Shown in pieces: positions 1-6,180 of a DNA stretch of 44,780 bases. Within the stretch, counting starts at the first letter, position 1; each line of letters begins with the position of its first letter. The stretch covers positions 1 through 44,780 of IMG/VR virus record IMGVR_UViG_3300009168_000060. One strand, 5' to 3'. The notes below the pieces were generated by a model. That model did not search any database. It was not told where the DNA came from and saw only the letters and a list, made by a program, of their open reading frames with translations. This DNA is from a virus. The position numbers and the translations under genes are program-made.

Positions 1-79
1 CCAGATTACCAGTCCGGCCCATATTCGATTGTGTACATGCAATCTGCCGTTATGTTCCTAGCAGTATACCACGGTCTAG

Positions 80-108
80 AGTATACGCACTGATACAGGT
101 CTGGTAAA
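80..108 (-). promoter_or_regulatory. Candidate sigma70 promoter pointing out of the left edge
   Basis: Read on the minus strand this is TTTACC, a 17-base spacer, then TATACT. The -10 is near consensus and the -35 matches four of six positions. A second TATACT lies 17 bases further on (63-68) but has no good -35. No gene lies between here and the window edge on this strand, so the promoter makes sense only if the sequence continues into the right-hand end of the window, where the leftward gene ending at 44410 begins. This is inferred from sequence and not measured. Confidence 0.5.
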
Positions 109-154
109 ACCTATACGCGGAACCATGTTGTAACCGTTTAACAGTTACGATGAG

Positions 155-185
155 AGGCCGGAATACCTCATAAATACTCCGGCCT
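155..185 (-). terminator. Hairpin after the first minus-strand gene
   Basis: AGGCCGGA (155-162) pairs perfectly with TCCGGCCT (178-185) around a 15-base loop. It begins 14 bases past the stop of the leftward gene at 199-615, as expected for a transcription terminator. No clear U-tract follows on either strand, so it may be a weak, Rho-assisted or bidirectional terminator, or an operator. Confidence 0.5.
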
Positions 186-198
186 AACATTCTAACTA

Positions 199-615
199 TT
201 ACGCGGGCGTCGATTCAGTCGATGTCGCAGCATCCAATTCGGCCTTCCGTTTAGCCTCGATGTCTGCAATCTGTTGTTTGAGGACTGCAACCATCATTTG
301 CTTCTGCTGTGGTTGCATGTTCTCCATTTTCTCAATGTTCCGAATCATCGTCTGAGCAGCGACAATCGGATCATTCGGGTCCGGCTTGGTATATCCGTTT
401 TCCGTTAATACCGCCGTCATAGCCTTTGCACGTTCGTTGTTTTTCTTTGTGACGTTCACAAAATCAACGATTTCGGTATTGCTCGGAACTTCCTTTGCTG
501 CTTCGAGTTCGTCAAACTTTTCAAACTGCTCAACCGTATACTCAAACTTCAACGGAGGATTAATCTTCTCACCAAGAAATGAACCAACAGAGCCGGTAAA
601 CTTTTCGGTTTTCAT
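199..615 (-). CDS. Hypothetical protein, 138 aa, charged and helical
   Basis: I do not recognise this protein. It has no signal peptide or membrane segment. The C-terminal third (from about residue 80) is rich in Gln, Met, Glu and Lys and looks helical (MENMQPQQKQMMVAVLKQQ), ending in a short Thr/Ser/Ala tail. I chose the ATG at 615 because GGAG lies ten bases upstream; the longer reading frame would need a TTG at 630. A near-consensus promoter (694-722) lies upstream and a hairpin (155-185) downstream, so it may be its own transcription unit. Its position next to the control region suggests an early gene. Confidence 0.8.
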   Translation of the reverse strand: MKTEKFTGSVGSFLGEKINPPLKFEYTVEQFEKFDELEAAKEVPSNTEIVDFVNVTKKNNERAKAMTAVLTENGYTKPDPNDPIVAAQTMIRNIEKMENMQPQQKQMMVAVLKQQIADIEAKRKAELDAATSTESTPA

Positions 616-693
616 GTGTGTAAACTCCAACTAACGCTTTTACGATTGGTCCGGGGCGGAATTGCTCAGGACCGTCTTACCCAACTAAAGAGA

Positions 694-722
694 AGTATAG
701 CCTCTAGCCCGGAACGTGTCAA
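694..722 (-). promoter_or_regulatory. Near-consensus sigma70 promoter
   Basis: On the minus strand this reads TTGACA, exactly 17 bases, then TATACT: a perfect -35 and a -10 one base from consensus. It begins at the last base before the stop codon of the 723-947 gene and points at the 199-615 gene, giving a leader of roughly 70 bases. It is the best promoter I found in the window and implies use of the host housekeeping polymerase. Confidence 0.8.
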
Positions 723-947
723 CTACCGAATGGGCCGACCAGACATTAATTCGTCAGCAATCCGCAGAGCGTGGGCCATGAAACGATAACGCGACAGGCC
801 CGACGCCATAACCACGCCGGTCAATGCATTTAGATGTATAGCCCCGTTACCTACAACGATTCTAGATGCTGCACAATGCGGGCAGTGGTTACGCATACCG
901 CCATACCATGCAGAACAGATGAAACACCTAACCAACTTCACTCGCAT
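723..947 (-). CDS. Small zinc-ribbon protein, 74 aa
   Basis: Two Cys pairs near the N-terminus (C8-x2-C11 and C19-x2-C22 within RCFICSAWYGGMRNHCPHC) form a typical zinc ribbon. The rest is a short Ala/Met/Arg-rich helical tail ending GRPIR. The ATG at 947 has AAGGGGA five bases upstream. The gene is first on the leftward side of the divergent control region, which suits an early regulatory or host-takeover factor. That role is inferred from position only; the family is not known to me. Confidence 0.75.
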   Translation of the reverse strand: MRVKLVRCFICSAWYGGMRNHCPHCAASRIVVGNGAIHLNALTGVVMASGLSRYRFMAHALRIADELMSGRPIR

Positions 948-1023
948 ATCAATCCCCTTCCAAGTCGATTATCAAACAGATAATCACGAATGACCAGAAC
1001 AAGCAAACAATCAACATAAGACA

Positions 1024-1052
1024 ATGATACGCCTATCAAATAAACATAGCAA
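1024..1052 (-). promoter_or_regulatory. Candidate leftward promoter
   Basis: On the minus strand: TTGCTA, 17 bases, TATCAT. Both hexamers are moderate matches and the spacing is ideal. It would drive the zinc-ribbon gene at 723-947, with a leader of about 75 bases. Confidence 0.5.
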
Positions 1053-1133
1053 TACATATATTGTATTAAATTGTATCAATCATTAATTTTTGATTAAGAT
1101 GCATACTTATACATCGCGTGCATAACTATACAT

Positions 1134-1184
1134 ACCCCCCATATGTAGTATATGAATGGGTCCCATACACCATATGCGGGGGGT
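1134..1184. repeat. Imperfect inverted repeat with C6/G6 arms
   Basis: ACCCCCCATATG (1134-1145) is complementary to CATAT-GC-GGGGGGT (1171-1184) with a two-base bulge, leaving a 25-base loop that contains a GGGTCCC palindrome. Homopolymer C/G arms stand out in this AT-rich region. It could be a protein-binding site or a transcript hairpin. Confidence 0.55.
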
Positions 1185-1232
1185 GGTACTCCAATACGTA
1201 TACCATTATAATTATACAGAAATTGGGTCCCA
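1156..1232. promoter_or_regulatory. Pair of GGGTCCC palindromes (operator-like)
   Basis: ATGGGTCCCAT (1156-1166) is a perfect odd-centred palindrome. A second copy, TGGGTCCCA, lies at 1224-1232, so the two centres are 67 bases apart. Both share the longer word TGGGTCCCATA. Paired palindromes between divergent promoters fit dimeric repressor sites with possible looping; the binder is unknown. Confidence 0.5.
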
Positions 1233-1268
1233 TATATTTATTGGTGGTCTTATTTACATATAATTCGA

Positions 1269-1306
1269 AAGCGCAAAGTTCAGATTTGCGAAGCGCAAAG
1301 TTCAGA
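1269..1306. repeat. Two 16-bp direct repeats just upstream of the late promoter
   Basis: AAGCGCAAAGTTCAGA occurs at 1269-1284 and 1291-1306, identical, 22 bases start to start (about two helical turns). The second copy ends five bases before the -35 of the rightward promoter. The first copy also starts an inverted repeat, CGCAAA-7-TTTGCG (1272-1290). This arrangement is typical of tandem activator sites on one DNA face. An inverted copy of the core AGTTCAGA lies downstream at 1366-1373. Confidence 0.7.
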
Positions 1307-1311
1307 GGGTA

Positions 1312-1340
1312 TTGACTTGTTTAACGAATCGGAGTAGACT
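1312..1340 (+). promoter_or_regulatory. Rightward (late) sigma70-like promoter
   Basis: TTGACT (1312-1317), exactly 17 bases, TAGACT (1335-1340). The start of transcription would be near 1347, giving a leader of about 100 bases before the gene at 1452. It is the only strong rightward promoter I could see ahead of the structural block. The flanking repeats suggest it is controlled. Confidence 0.65.
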
Positions 1341-1362
1341 CGCACTGAAAAACGTGTAGGGA

Positions 1363-1373
1363 AGTTCTGAACT
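1363..1373. promoter_or_regulatory. Palindrome downstream of the late promoter
   Basis: AGTTCTGAACT is a perfect odd-centred palindrome centred about 20 bases after the predicted transcription start. It contains TCTGAACT, the reverse complement of the AGTTCAGA core of the upstream direct repeats, so the same protein may bind on both sides of the promoter. Confidence 0.5.
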
Positions 1374-1451
1374 CTGACTTCTGTAAATCTGACATAAATT
1401 ATATGTATATTAACGTGAATAGTCCGTTAAAAACAAAGGGTGGTAATCAAG

Positions 1452-2231
1452 ATGGTACAAGCAAACGAGCAAGTAAATTATCAAGGTCGGCGAGCGTGGG
1501 TTGTATCTACACAGGGTAATGAGCCGAATCAAGTAGTCAATATTCGATTCGAGGACGGCACGGAACGTATCATTATGTCTGGTGAACTTGGCGAAGCTAA
1601 AGGTACTGGTTTGTCTGGTACAAAGTTAAACGAAGCACAAATCGCAGGACATGCTGGCGCAGATAGGCAATATGCAGGTGGAGCAGGAGAATATAGAAAA
1701 GAACAAGATAAGAATGCAAAGGTAGATGATTACGGTCAGATTACTCCACAACTAGATGAACCTGTAATTGATTTAGGTCCGGGAACTGGTGATACAGGCG
1801 CGGGCTTAAAAGCAGATGGAAAAGATGTTGATTCGAATAACCGTAGATTGTTAGGAACAGAAGAAATCATCACAAGGATAGAACCTGTCACGCGTAAAGT
1901 AGTTGATAAGAATGGACGTAAACTAGAAGTCGGTACCACTATATCAATTAAGGCTAGATTGATAAAGTTTCATGGTGCCGATAAAGTCGAAGTTCTATAC
2001 CCACCATACGTAAGACAATCCGGTATACCTATTTGGGTTGAGGAAAGAAAGCGTCTTGAACTTCCAAATCAAGATGATCCTACGCAGGGAAGTGGTGCGG
2101 AATATCTCGATGCAATATATCATTATGAGAATGGTCAGGTTGTTGATGCTAACGGAAAAGAAGCACCGAAATTTGAACCTGAAAAACAGGAACGTCTGAC
2201 GGTACCTGTTAAATATGTTGAGAAGTTCTAA
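1452..2231 (+). CDS. Hypothetical protein, 259 aa, first gene of the late block
   Basis: Not recognised. The N-terminal 50 residues look like a small beta domain (RRAWVVSTQG..VVNIRFEDGTERIIMSGEL). A Gly/Asp-rich linker follows at about 55-120, then a beta-rich C-terminal half (about 140-259). There is no signal peptide or membrane segment. I prefer the ATG at 1452 because AAAGGGTGG lies eight bases upstream; a GTG at 1440 is possible. It is the first gene after the rightward promoter. A minor virion or regulatory role is possible but not supported by any motif. Confidence 0.75.
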   Translation: MVQANEQVNYQGRRAWVVSTQGNEPNQVVNIRFEDGTERIIMSGELGEAKGTGLSGTKLNEAQIAGHAGADRQYAGGAGEYRKEQDKNAKVDDYGQITPQLDEPVIDLGPGTGDTGAGLKADGKDVDSNNRRLLGTEEIITRIEPVTRKVVDKNGRKLEVGTTISIKARLIKFHGADKVEVLYPPYVRQSGIPIWVEERKRLELPNQDDPTQGSGAEYLDAIYHYENGQVVDANGKEAPKFEPEKQERLTVPVKYVEKF

Positions 2232-2330
2232 GTTAATTTATTGGGAGTTCTCGCAGAGAAACGAGCAATCTGACGACATAATGACATGCTGACGCAGTAA
2301 AAAGAATAACAATAAGATAGAGGAGAAAAA

Positions 2331-2720
2331 ATGAAATCAGGACTTGCAATGATTACGTTTCTAGGTGGTCGTGGTGATGGTGCAGTAGATCCAGATTATG
2401 GTGTATCTGGTGGTGGAAATAGACCAGATAATACATTGCCCGGTGGTATTCAATTACCTCCCGGCGCGGCAACCCTACCTGTTTTTCCATTCGACCCAAC
2501 GATTGATAATAGTTTGCCCGGTGGTAGACCTGATAGACCAGATAATTCTCTGCCCGGTGGTATGCCGCCACGTGTAGATAATACATTGCCATCAGGCGGT
2601 AATAGACCATCACATCAACCAATACATCCTGGTGCAAAGTTTGTTGTAAAATGGTTGGCATGTGTTGGTCTGATTCTTGTACCTGACAATACGTTGCCAT
2701 CTACACCACAACCGAAGTAA
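2331..2720 (+). CDS. Proline/glycine-rich repeat protein with DN[TS]LP motifs, 129 aa
   Basis: Five copies of the motif DN[TS]LP occur near residues 33, 59, 71, 83 and 119, mostly within [RTV][PIV]DN[TS]LPGG. They are set in a Gly/Pro-rich, probably disordered chain. Before the last copy is a hydrophobic stretch (KFVVKWLACVGLILVPDN, about 103-120) that could cross or dock on a membrane. The start has a strong GAGGAG six bases upstream. I recall similar DN[TS]LP-rich small proteins in other phage genomes without a known role. The repeats are in the protein; their DNA copies are degenerate, so they are kept by selection on the peptide. Confidence 0.8.
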   Translation: MKSGLAMITFLGGRGDGAVDPDYGVSGGGNRPDNTLPGGIQLPPGAATLPVFPFDPTIDNSLPGGRPDRPDNSLPGGMPPRVDNTLPSGGNRPSHQPIHPGAKFVVKWLACVGLILVPDNTLPSTPQPK

Positions 2721-2788
2721 TTACTCGTCTGGTACAGACACGGGCATACTGATAGGTTGAATGTAAATATAAATGGAGCGATAGCGAC

Positions 2789-3328
2789 ATGAAGATGTTA
2801 GTGGTAGATGATGAATCGTTTGAGCTTGAATTGAATCGTTCTATGCGTGTAGCCGATGTTGTTACCTTACCTGCTAAAGGACGTAACGGCGCGAAAGCTA
2901 CACCAGATTCATTACGCAAGTTGATAGCACATGACGCATTAAATGGTACACCTGCCAGCGAATTAGCTGAAGCATATGGAGTATCAGAGTCATCTGTCAG
3001 TGCGTATAAGAACGGTGCGTCATCTACCACTACATACCACGAAGGTAAAGGCGAACTAAAAGATTTTACGGACATGACGCGAGATAAGATTAAGAATCGT
3101 GCTCAGAATAAACTTCTACTCGCATTAAAGCACATGACTGAAGACAAGATTAAGGAAGTGAAGCCTATTGAGCTTAGTACAATAGCAGCGAATATGTCAC
3201 GTGTTGTAGAGAAAATGTCACCGAAAGAACAGACTACGGTTAATAATAATATCGTGTTCTATTCACCTAAACAAATATCAAAAGAAAACTACGAGACGAT
3301 TGATGTTATGCCTGATAATATGAGGTAA
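2789..3328 (+). CDS. terS: Terminase small subunit (TerS-like), 179 aa
   Basis: Residues about 50-76 form a helix-turn-helix (TPASELAEAYGVSESSVSAY), the DNA-recognition element of small terminases. A helical, Lys/Glu-rich C-terminal half (about 90-150) would serve oligomerisation, and the tail is polar. The gene lies about 0.9 kb upstream of the large subunit with only small genes between. Known role of the family: recognise the packaging site and regulate TerL. An alternative is a transcriptional regulator, but length, domain order and neighbourhood favour TerS. Confidence 0.75.
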   Translation: MKMLVVDDESFELELNRSMRVADVVTLPAKGRNGAKATPDSLRKLIAHDALNGTPASELAEAYGVSESSVSAYKNGASSTTTYHEGKGELKDFTDMTRDKIKNRAQNKLLLALKHMTEDKIKEVKPIELSTIAANMSRVVEKMSPKEQTTVNNNIVFYSPKQISKENYETIDVMPDNMR

Positions 3329-3362
3329 CGGCCTAATAAACAGGCAAATAAAAGGAGATAAA

Positions 3363-3557
3363 ATGACTGAACAGAATAAACCATCATCTAACGAACCAGA
3401 AAGAAAAGGTGGTGGTGAAAGCCCGGCGACGCAGCCATCACGCGGAGATAAAGATTCTCATATGACTGAATCACCAAAAGAATCTAATAGACCTTCAGGT
3501 GGAAATAATCCTGGTGGTGTTGCTCCGTCTCAGAATCCGGGTAGTAAAAATTCGTAA
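3363..3557 (+). CDS. Small disordered protein, 64 aa
   Basis: Almost entirely Ser, Pro, Gly, Asn, Lys and Glu (for example ERKGGGESPATQPSRGDKD), so it is predicted to be disordered. AAAGGAG six bases before the ATG is a strong ribosome binding site, which supports a real gene. It sits between TerS and the cold-shock gene. No function can be assigned. Confidence 0.7.
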   Translation: MTEQNKPSSNEPERKGGGESPATQPSRGDKDSHMTESPKESNRPSGGNNPGGVAPSQNPGSKNS

Positions 3558-3565
3558 TTAAACAC

Positions 3566-3598
3566 GAGCTGGTATCAATGATTTGGGGATACCAGCTC
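3566..3598 (+). terminator. Perfect 11-bp stem-loop before the cold-shock gene
   Basis: GAGCTGGTATC (3566-3576) pairs perfectly with GATACCAGCTC (3588-3598) around an 11-base loop. It starts nine bases after the stop of the 64-aa gene and ends 35 bases before the ATG at 3634. It lacks a U-tract, so it may be an attenuator, a processing site or a structured 5' leader for the cold-shock gene and not a simple terminator. Confidence 0.6.
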
Positions 3599-3633
3599 AA
3601 TCTTCATGGTACACTGTATATAAGGATACGAAC

Positions 3634-3852
3634 ATGGAAACAAACGGTACCATACGTGGTCGCATAAAGAGTATTAAGAAAAATTTCGGATTTATTGGTG
3701 GTATAGACAGTAAAGATTACTTTTTTCACTGGACTTATTTAGCACCAACCACGAAAACATTTAATCAGCTTGCAATTGGTACGACGGTAGAATTTATTCC
3801 AGAGAATTCTGATGGTAAGGACCGAGCTAGAAACATTATAGCAATAGATTAA
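3634..3852 (+). CDS. Cold-shock-domain protein, 72 aa
   Basis: The whole protein is one OB-fold cold-shock domain. GTIRGRIKSIKKNFGFI carries the RNP1-like KNFGFI, and DYFFHWTYL carries the RNP2-like [DY]FFH. The final strands end DRARNI. Length matches the family (65-75 aa). The family binds single-stranded RNA/DNA and melts structure. I chose the ATG at 3634, with AAGGA seven bases upstream; an upstream ATG in frame lies inside the preceding stem-loop. A second cold-shock-like gene lies in the early block (34000-34233). Confidence 0.85.
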   Translation: METNGTIRGRIKSIKKNFGFIGGIDSKDYFFHWTYLAPTTKTFNQLAIGTTVEFIPENSDGKDRARNIIAID

Positions 3853-3871
3853 GCTGTGAGGTCAGCCGAAC

Positions 3872-4108
3872 ATGCCAACACCAATTATGTTAGCACCCGG
3901 AGTTACGCATACAGCACTACAAAATCAAGTAATTGCGTTACCGGGCCGAACTGGTACGTTTATTAGTGGTGCTGTGTGTGAATTTTCATTACGTCAGACC
4001 GGCCCGTGGGTAGCTATAACTCCAGTAACAGGAACAATAGGTATAACTGCTGCTGGTGGTGGATTTGTTCGTTGTCCTGGTGGTATTTGTGATATGTTAT
4101 TTAGTTGA
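3872..4108 (+). CDS. Small hypothetical protein, 78 aa, possibly structural
   Basis: Beta-rich and Gly/Ala/Thr-rich (for example GTFISGAVCEFSLRQTGPW). The final third holds GGGFVRCPGGICDMLF with two Cys. It begins 20 bases after the cold-shock gene with GTGAGG upstream of the ATG. The composition resembles small capsid-decoration or fibre-tip proteins, but no family was recognised. Confidence 0.65.
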   Translation: MPTPIMLAPGVTHTALQNQVIALPGRTGTFISGAVCEFSLRQTGPWVAITPVTGTIGITAAGGGFVRCPGGICDMLFS

Positions 4109-4132
4109 TTAATGAGTTAGTAAAGGAAGCAA

Positions 4133-4267
4133 ATGAGCATCAACATAATTCTACTCATGGTCGCACTCGTATTGTTCCTAGTAGCGGCTATAGGTGTTCC
4201 ATCAAGAATTAATTTGGTTGCGGCCGGGCTTGCTTTCTGGGTATTGTCATTACTTGTCGGTAAGTAA
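4133..4267 (+). CDS. Two-helix membrane microprotein, 44 aa
   Basis: The protein starts MSINIILLMVALVLFLVAAI, a first membrane helix. A short polar turn (GVPSRIN) follows, then a second helix (LVAAGLAFWVLSLLVG) and a final Lys. AAAGGAAG precedes the ATG, and its stop codon abuts the TerL start, so the two are probably translationally coupled. I recall similar 40-50 aa two-helix proteins next to packaging genes in other phages. A holin-like role is possible because of size and topology, but unproven. It is too short for common ORF cut-offs. Confidence 0.8.
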   Translation: MSINIILLMVALVLFLVAAIGVPSRINLVAAGLAFWVLSLLVGK

Positions 4268-5926
4268 ATGAACGTACAAGTAACGTCGCCCGTAGAGGAC
4301 GAATTAAAGAAATGGATGCCTAACGCTAAACAAGAGAAGTTTATTAGGTTACCATTCGACATATTCGAAGCATTTTACGGCGGTCAAAAGGGTCCAGGTA
4401 AGAGTGAAATATTAGTATTACTGCCTATACTCTATGGATTTCATAACAATCCGAATTACCGTGGTCTATTCATGCGTAGAACATACGCAGACATCGAGAG
4501 AGAAATTTTAGATAGGCAACGGAAATATTATCCATCGACCGGCGCGGTACTCAACGAACAAAAGAAAAGATGGAAATGGTCTAATGGAGCCATAGATAGA
4601 TTAGGACATGCGGAAACTGAACAAGGCGTTAGAGAATACGACACTGACGAATATCATTTACTTAGATGGGATGAGCTTACGCATTTCCTACCATTTCAGT
4701 ATCAGTACTTATCCTTTACACGAGTCAGAAGCTCAGACCCATTCTTACCCGCAATCGTTAGAAGTGCAGGAAACCCAGGAAACATTGGCAATACGTGGGT
4801 ACATAAACGCTTTATTAAACCAGCTCCATTCGGGTTTAAACGCCTTCGAGAAAGAGTATGGAACCCGGCTAAAAATGTCTATGAATACTTAGAACGTATA
4901 TTTGTTCCCGCAGAATTAACGGATAATCCGAAGATAGACCCGAGCTATATATTAAAATTACAATTATTACCTGAAGCAGAAAGACGAGCTGCGTTTGGTG
5001 ACTGGAATGCATTTCTTGGGCAGGTATTTACTGAATGGCGATTATTCCCGTTTCATGATGAGCCTGACAATGCAAGACACGTTATACCATCATTCGAAAT
5101 ACCTAGCTGGTGGCCCCGTGTTATATCAATTGACTGGGGTTGGGATGCTGCTACAGCTATATTATGGGGTGCAATTTCACCGGACGGGCAAGTATTCGTC
5201 TATCGTGTGTACAATGAGAAGCATAAATATATTAAGGACTGGACACGTGATCTGGCCAATCTGTCTCGTAATGAATTAGCATCTATTAGACGAATAGTAA
5301 TTTGTCATTCAGCAGGGCAACAGCGCGGCGAGCCAAAAACGATACAAGAACAGACTAATGAGTCACTATTAAATAATGGTTTCCCCGTACAATGTAATTT
5401 AGGTAAGCGTGACCGTGTTGGTGGAAAGATGCTCATACACGAGTATCTTCGTTGGAAAACTATTGATGCGAAAATACTCGAGAAGACATACAACGAACAA
5501 CTCGCAAATGCAATTTTACGTAATTACGGACAAGAAAGATTTGAAGCCTATAATGCAATGTTCGTACCGGAAATTGAAGACAATCTTCCCAAACTTCAAT
5601 TATTCGAGGGATGTACCGAAGAATTGCAAGAGGTCATTCCTAGTTGTCAGTACGAACAAAAAGAACATAAGAATTCGGAAGATGTTGCTGAATTTAAGGG
5701 TGACGACTTATACGACGCATTAAGAGGTTTACTTGAAGTTGTTGATGAATATGTACGTGAGGCTAAGGACGAATTCACTACTAGACAAGTAATTGATAAA
5801 GTTGTAAGGAATTTACATGAATCAGGTGATACTACACAATTTTACAGACAAATGGAAATCGTGGAAGCAGTCAACGCTAAGAAAGGTTTCGGCGTTCGTC
5901 GCTTTCATAGGAAAAGGTTTCATTAA
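4268..5926 (+). CDS. terL: Terminase large subunit, 552 aa
   Basis: The packaging motor has an N-terminal ATPase with Walker A GGQKGPGKS at residues 38-46 and Walker B LLRWDEL with D135/E136. The C-terminal RNase-H-fold nuclease starts at VISIDWGWD (D289), with a late acidic helix DDLYDALRGLL (about 480-490). Known role: ATP-driven DNA translocation into the procapsid and cleavage of concatemers. Length is normal for the family. The start directly follows the stop of the microprotein gene (TAA then ATG), so it relies on coupling. The last 110 bases overlap the next gene in another frame. Confidence 0.95.
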   Translation: MNVQVTSPVEDELKKWMPNAKQEKFIRLPFDIFEAFYGGQKGPGKSEILVLLPILYGFHNNPNYRGLFMRRTYADIEREILDRQRKYYPSTGAVLNEQKKRWKWSNGAIDRLGHAETEQGVREYDTDEYHLLRWDELTHFLPFQYQYLSFTRVRSSDPFLPAIVRSAGNPGNIGNTWVHKRFIKPAPFGFKRLRERVWNPAKNVYEYLERIFVPAELTDNPKIDPSYILKLQLLPEAERRAAFGDWNAFLGQVFTEWRLFPFHDEPDNARHVIPSFEIPSWWPRVISIDWGWDAATAILWGAISPDGQVFVYRVYNEKHKYIKDWTRDLANLSRNELASIRRIVICHSAGQQRGEPKTIQEQTNESLLNNGFPVQCNLGKRDRVGGKMLIHEYLRWKTIDAKILEKTYNEQLANAILRNYGQERFEAYNAMFVPEIEDNLPKLQLFEGCTEELQEVIPSCQYEQKEHKNSEDVAEFKGDDLYDALRGLLEVVDEYVREAKDEFTTRQVIDKVVRNLHESGDTTQFYRQMEIVEAVNAKKGFGVRRFHRKRFH

Positions 5927-6179
5927 TCAACGAGATGTAAAGCATTATGAAGTTGTTAATCTTTATAAATGGCAAATACTCAAGTTAGAACTCGAATTAG
6001 ATGAGATTAAGCACGAAAGAGACGAATTCAAGAAGTTATTTTTCGACCAGTTAGGTATCAATCAAGATCGTACAGCGGTAAACGAAGATAAACAGGTAAT
6101 TCATAGGCCAATGGGTCCATTACGTATGCGTCAATCGTTACAGAATTTATCACGTGCTGCCGTAAAAGATAAAAAGTGA
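5817..6179 (+). CDS. Hypothetical coiled-coil protein, 120 aa
   Basis: Residues about 48-75 (LKLELELDEIKHERDEFKKL) form a clear charged coiled coil. The N-terminal 35 residues are basic and the C-terminus is polar. It begins inside the end of TerL with a 110-base overlap, and AAGGA six bases before the ATG supports this start. It lies between TerL and the polyvalent protein. A small packaging or head accessory role is a guess from position. Confidence 0.7.
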   Translation: MNQVILHNFTDKWKSWKQSTLRKVSAFVAFIGKGFINQRDVKHYEVVNLYKWQILKLELELDEIKHERDEFKKLFFDQLGINQDRTAVNEDKQVIHRPMGPLRMRQSLQNLSRAAVKDKK

Positions 6180-6180
6180 T

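Larger units (their letters stand above)
948..1451. promoter_or_regulatory. Divergent control region, about 0.5 kb without genes
   Basis: This AT-rich stretch separates the leftward early genes from the rightward late genes. From left to right it holds a leftward promoter candidate (1024-1052), a palindromic AT-rich tract (AATACA-5-TGTATT at 1051-1067, then repeated TTGTAT words), an inverted repeat of C/G runs (1134-1184), two GGGTCCC palindromes, two 16-bp direct repeats, a rightward promoter (1312-1340) and a downstream palindrome (1363-1373). The density of symmetrical sites suggests a regulatory switch. The AT-rich part could also hold a replication origin, but I see no classical iteron or DnaA-box array. 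Confidence 0.7.

Noticed and set aside
1118-1315. 65-aa open frame on plus strand in the control region
   Set aside because: It runs through the palindromes and repeats, has no ribosome binding site and has odd composition (many Tyr/Ile from AT-rich DNA). I read this stretch as regulatory.
2353-2700. 115-aa Tyr/His-rich open frame opposite the DN[TS]LP gene
   Set aside because: Apparent repeats are the shadow of the repeated DN[TS]LP codons; no start signal.
2430-2700. Repeats in the DN[TS]LP gene considered as a CRISPR array
   Set aside because: Copies are degenerate at DNA level, unevenly spaced and all in one reading frame; no cas genes other than a Cas4-like phage nuclease.
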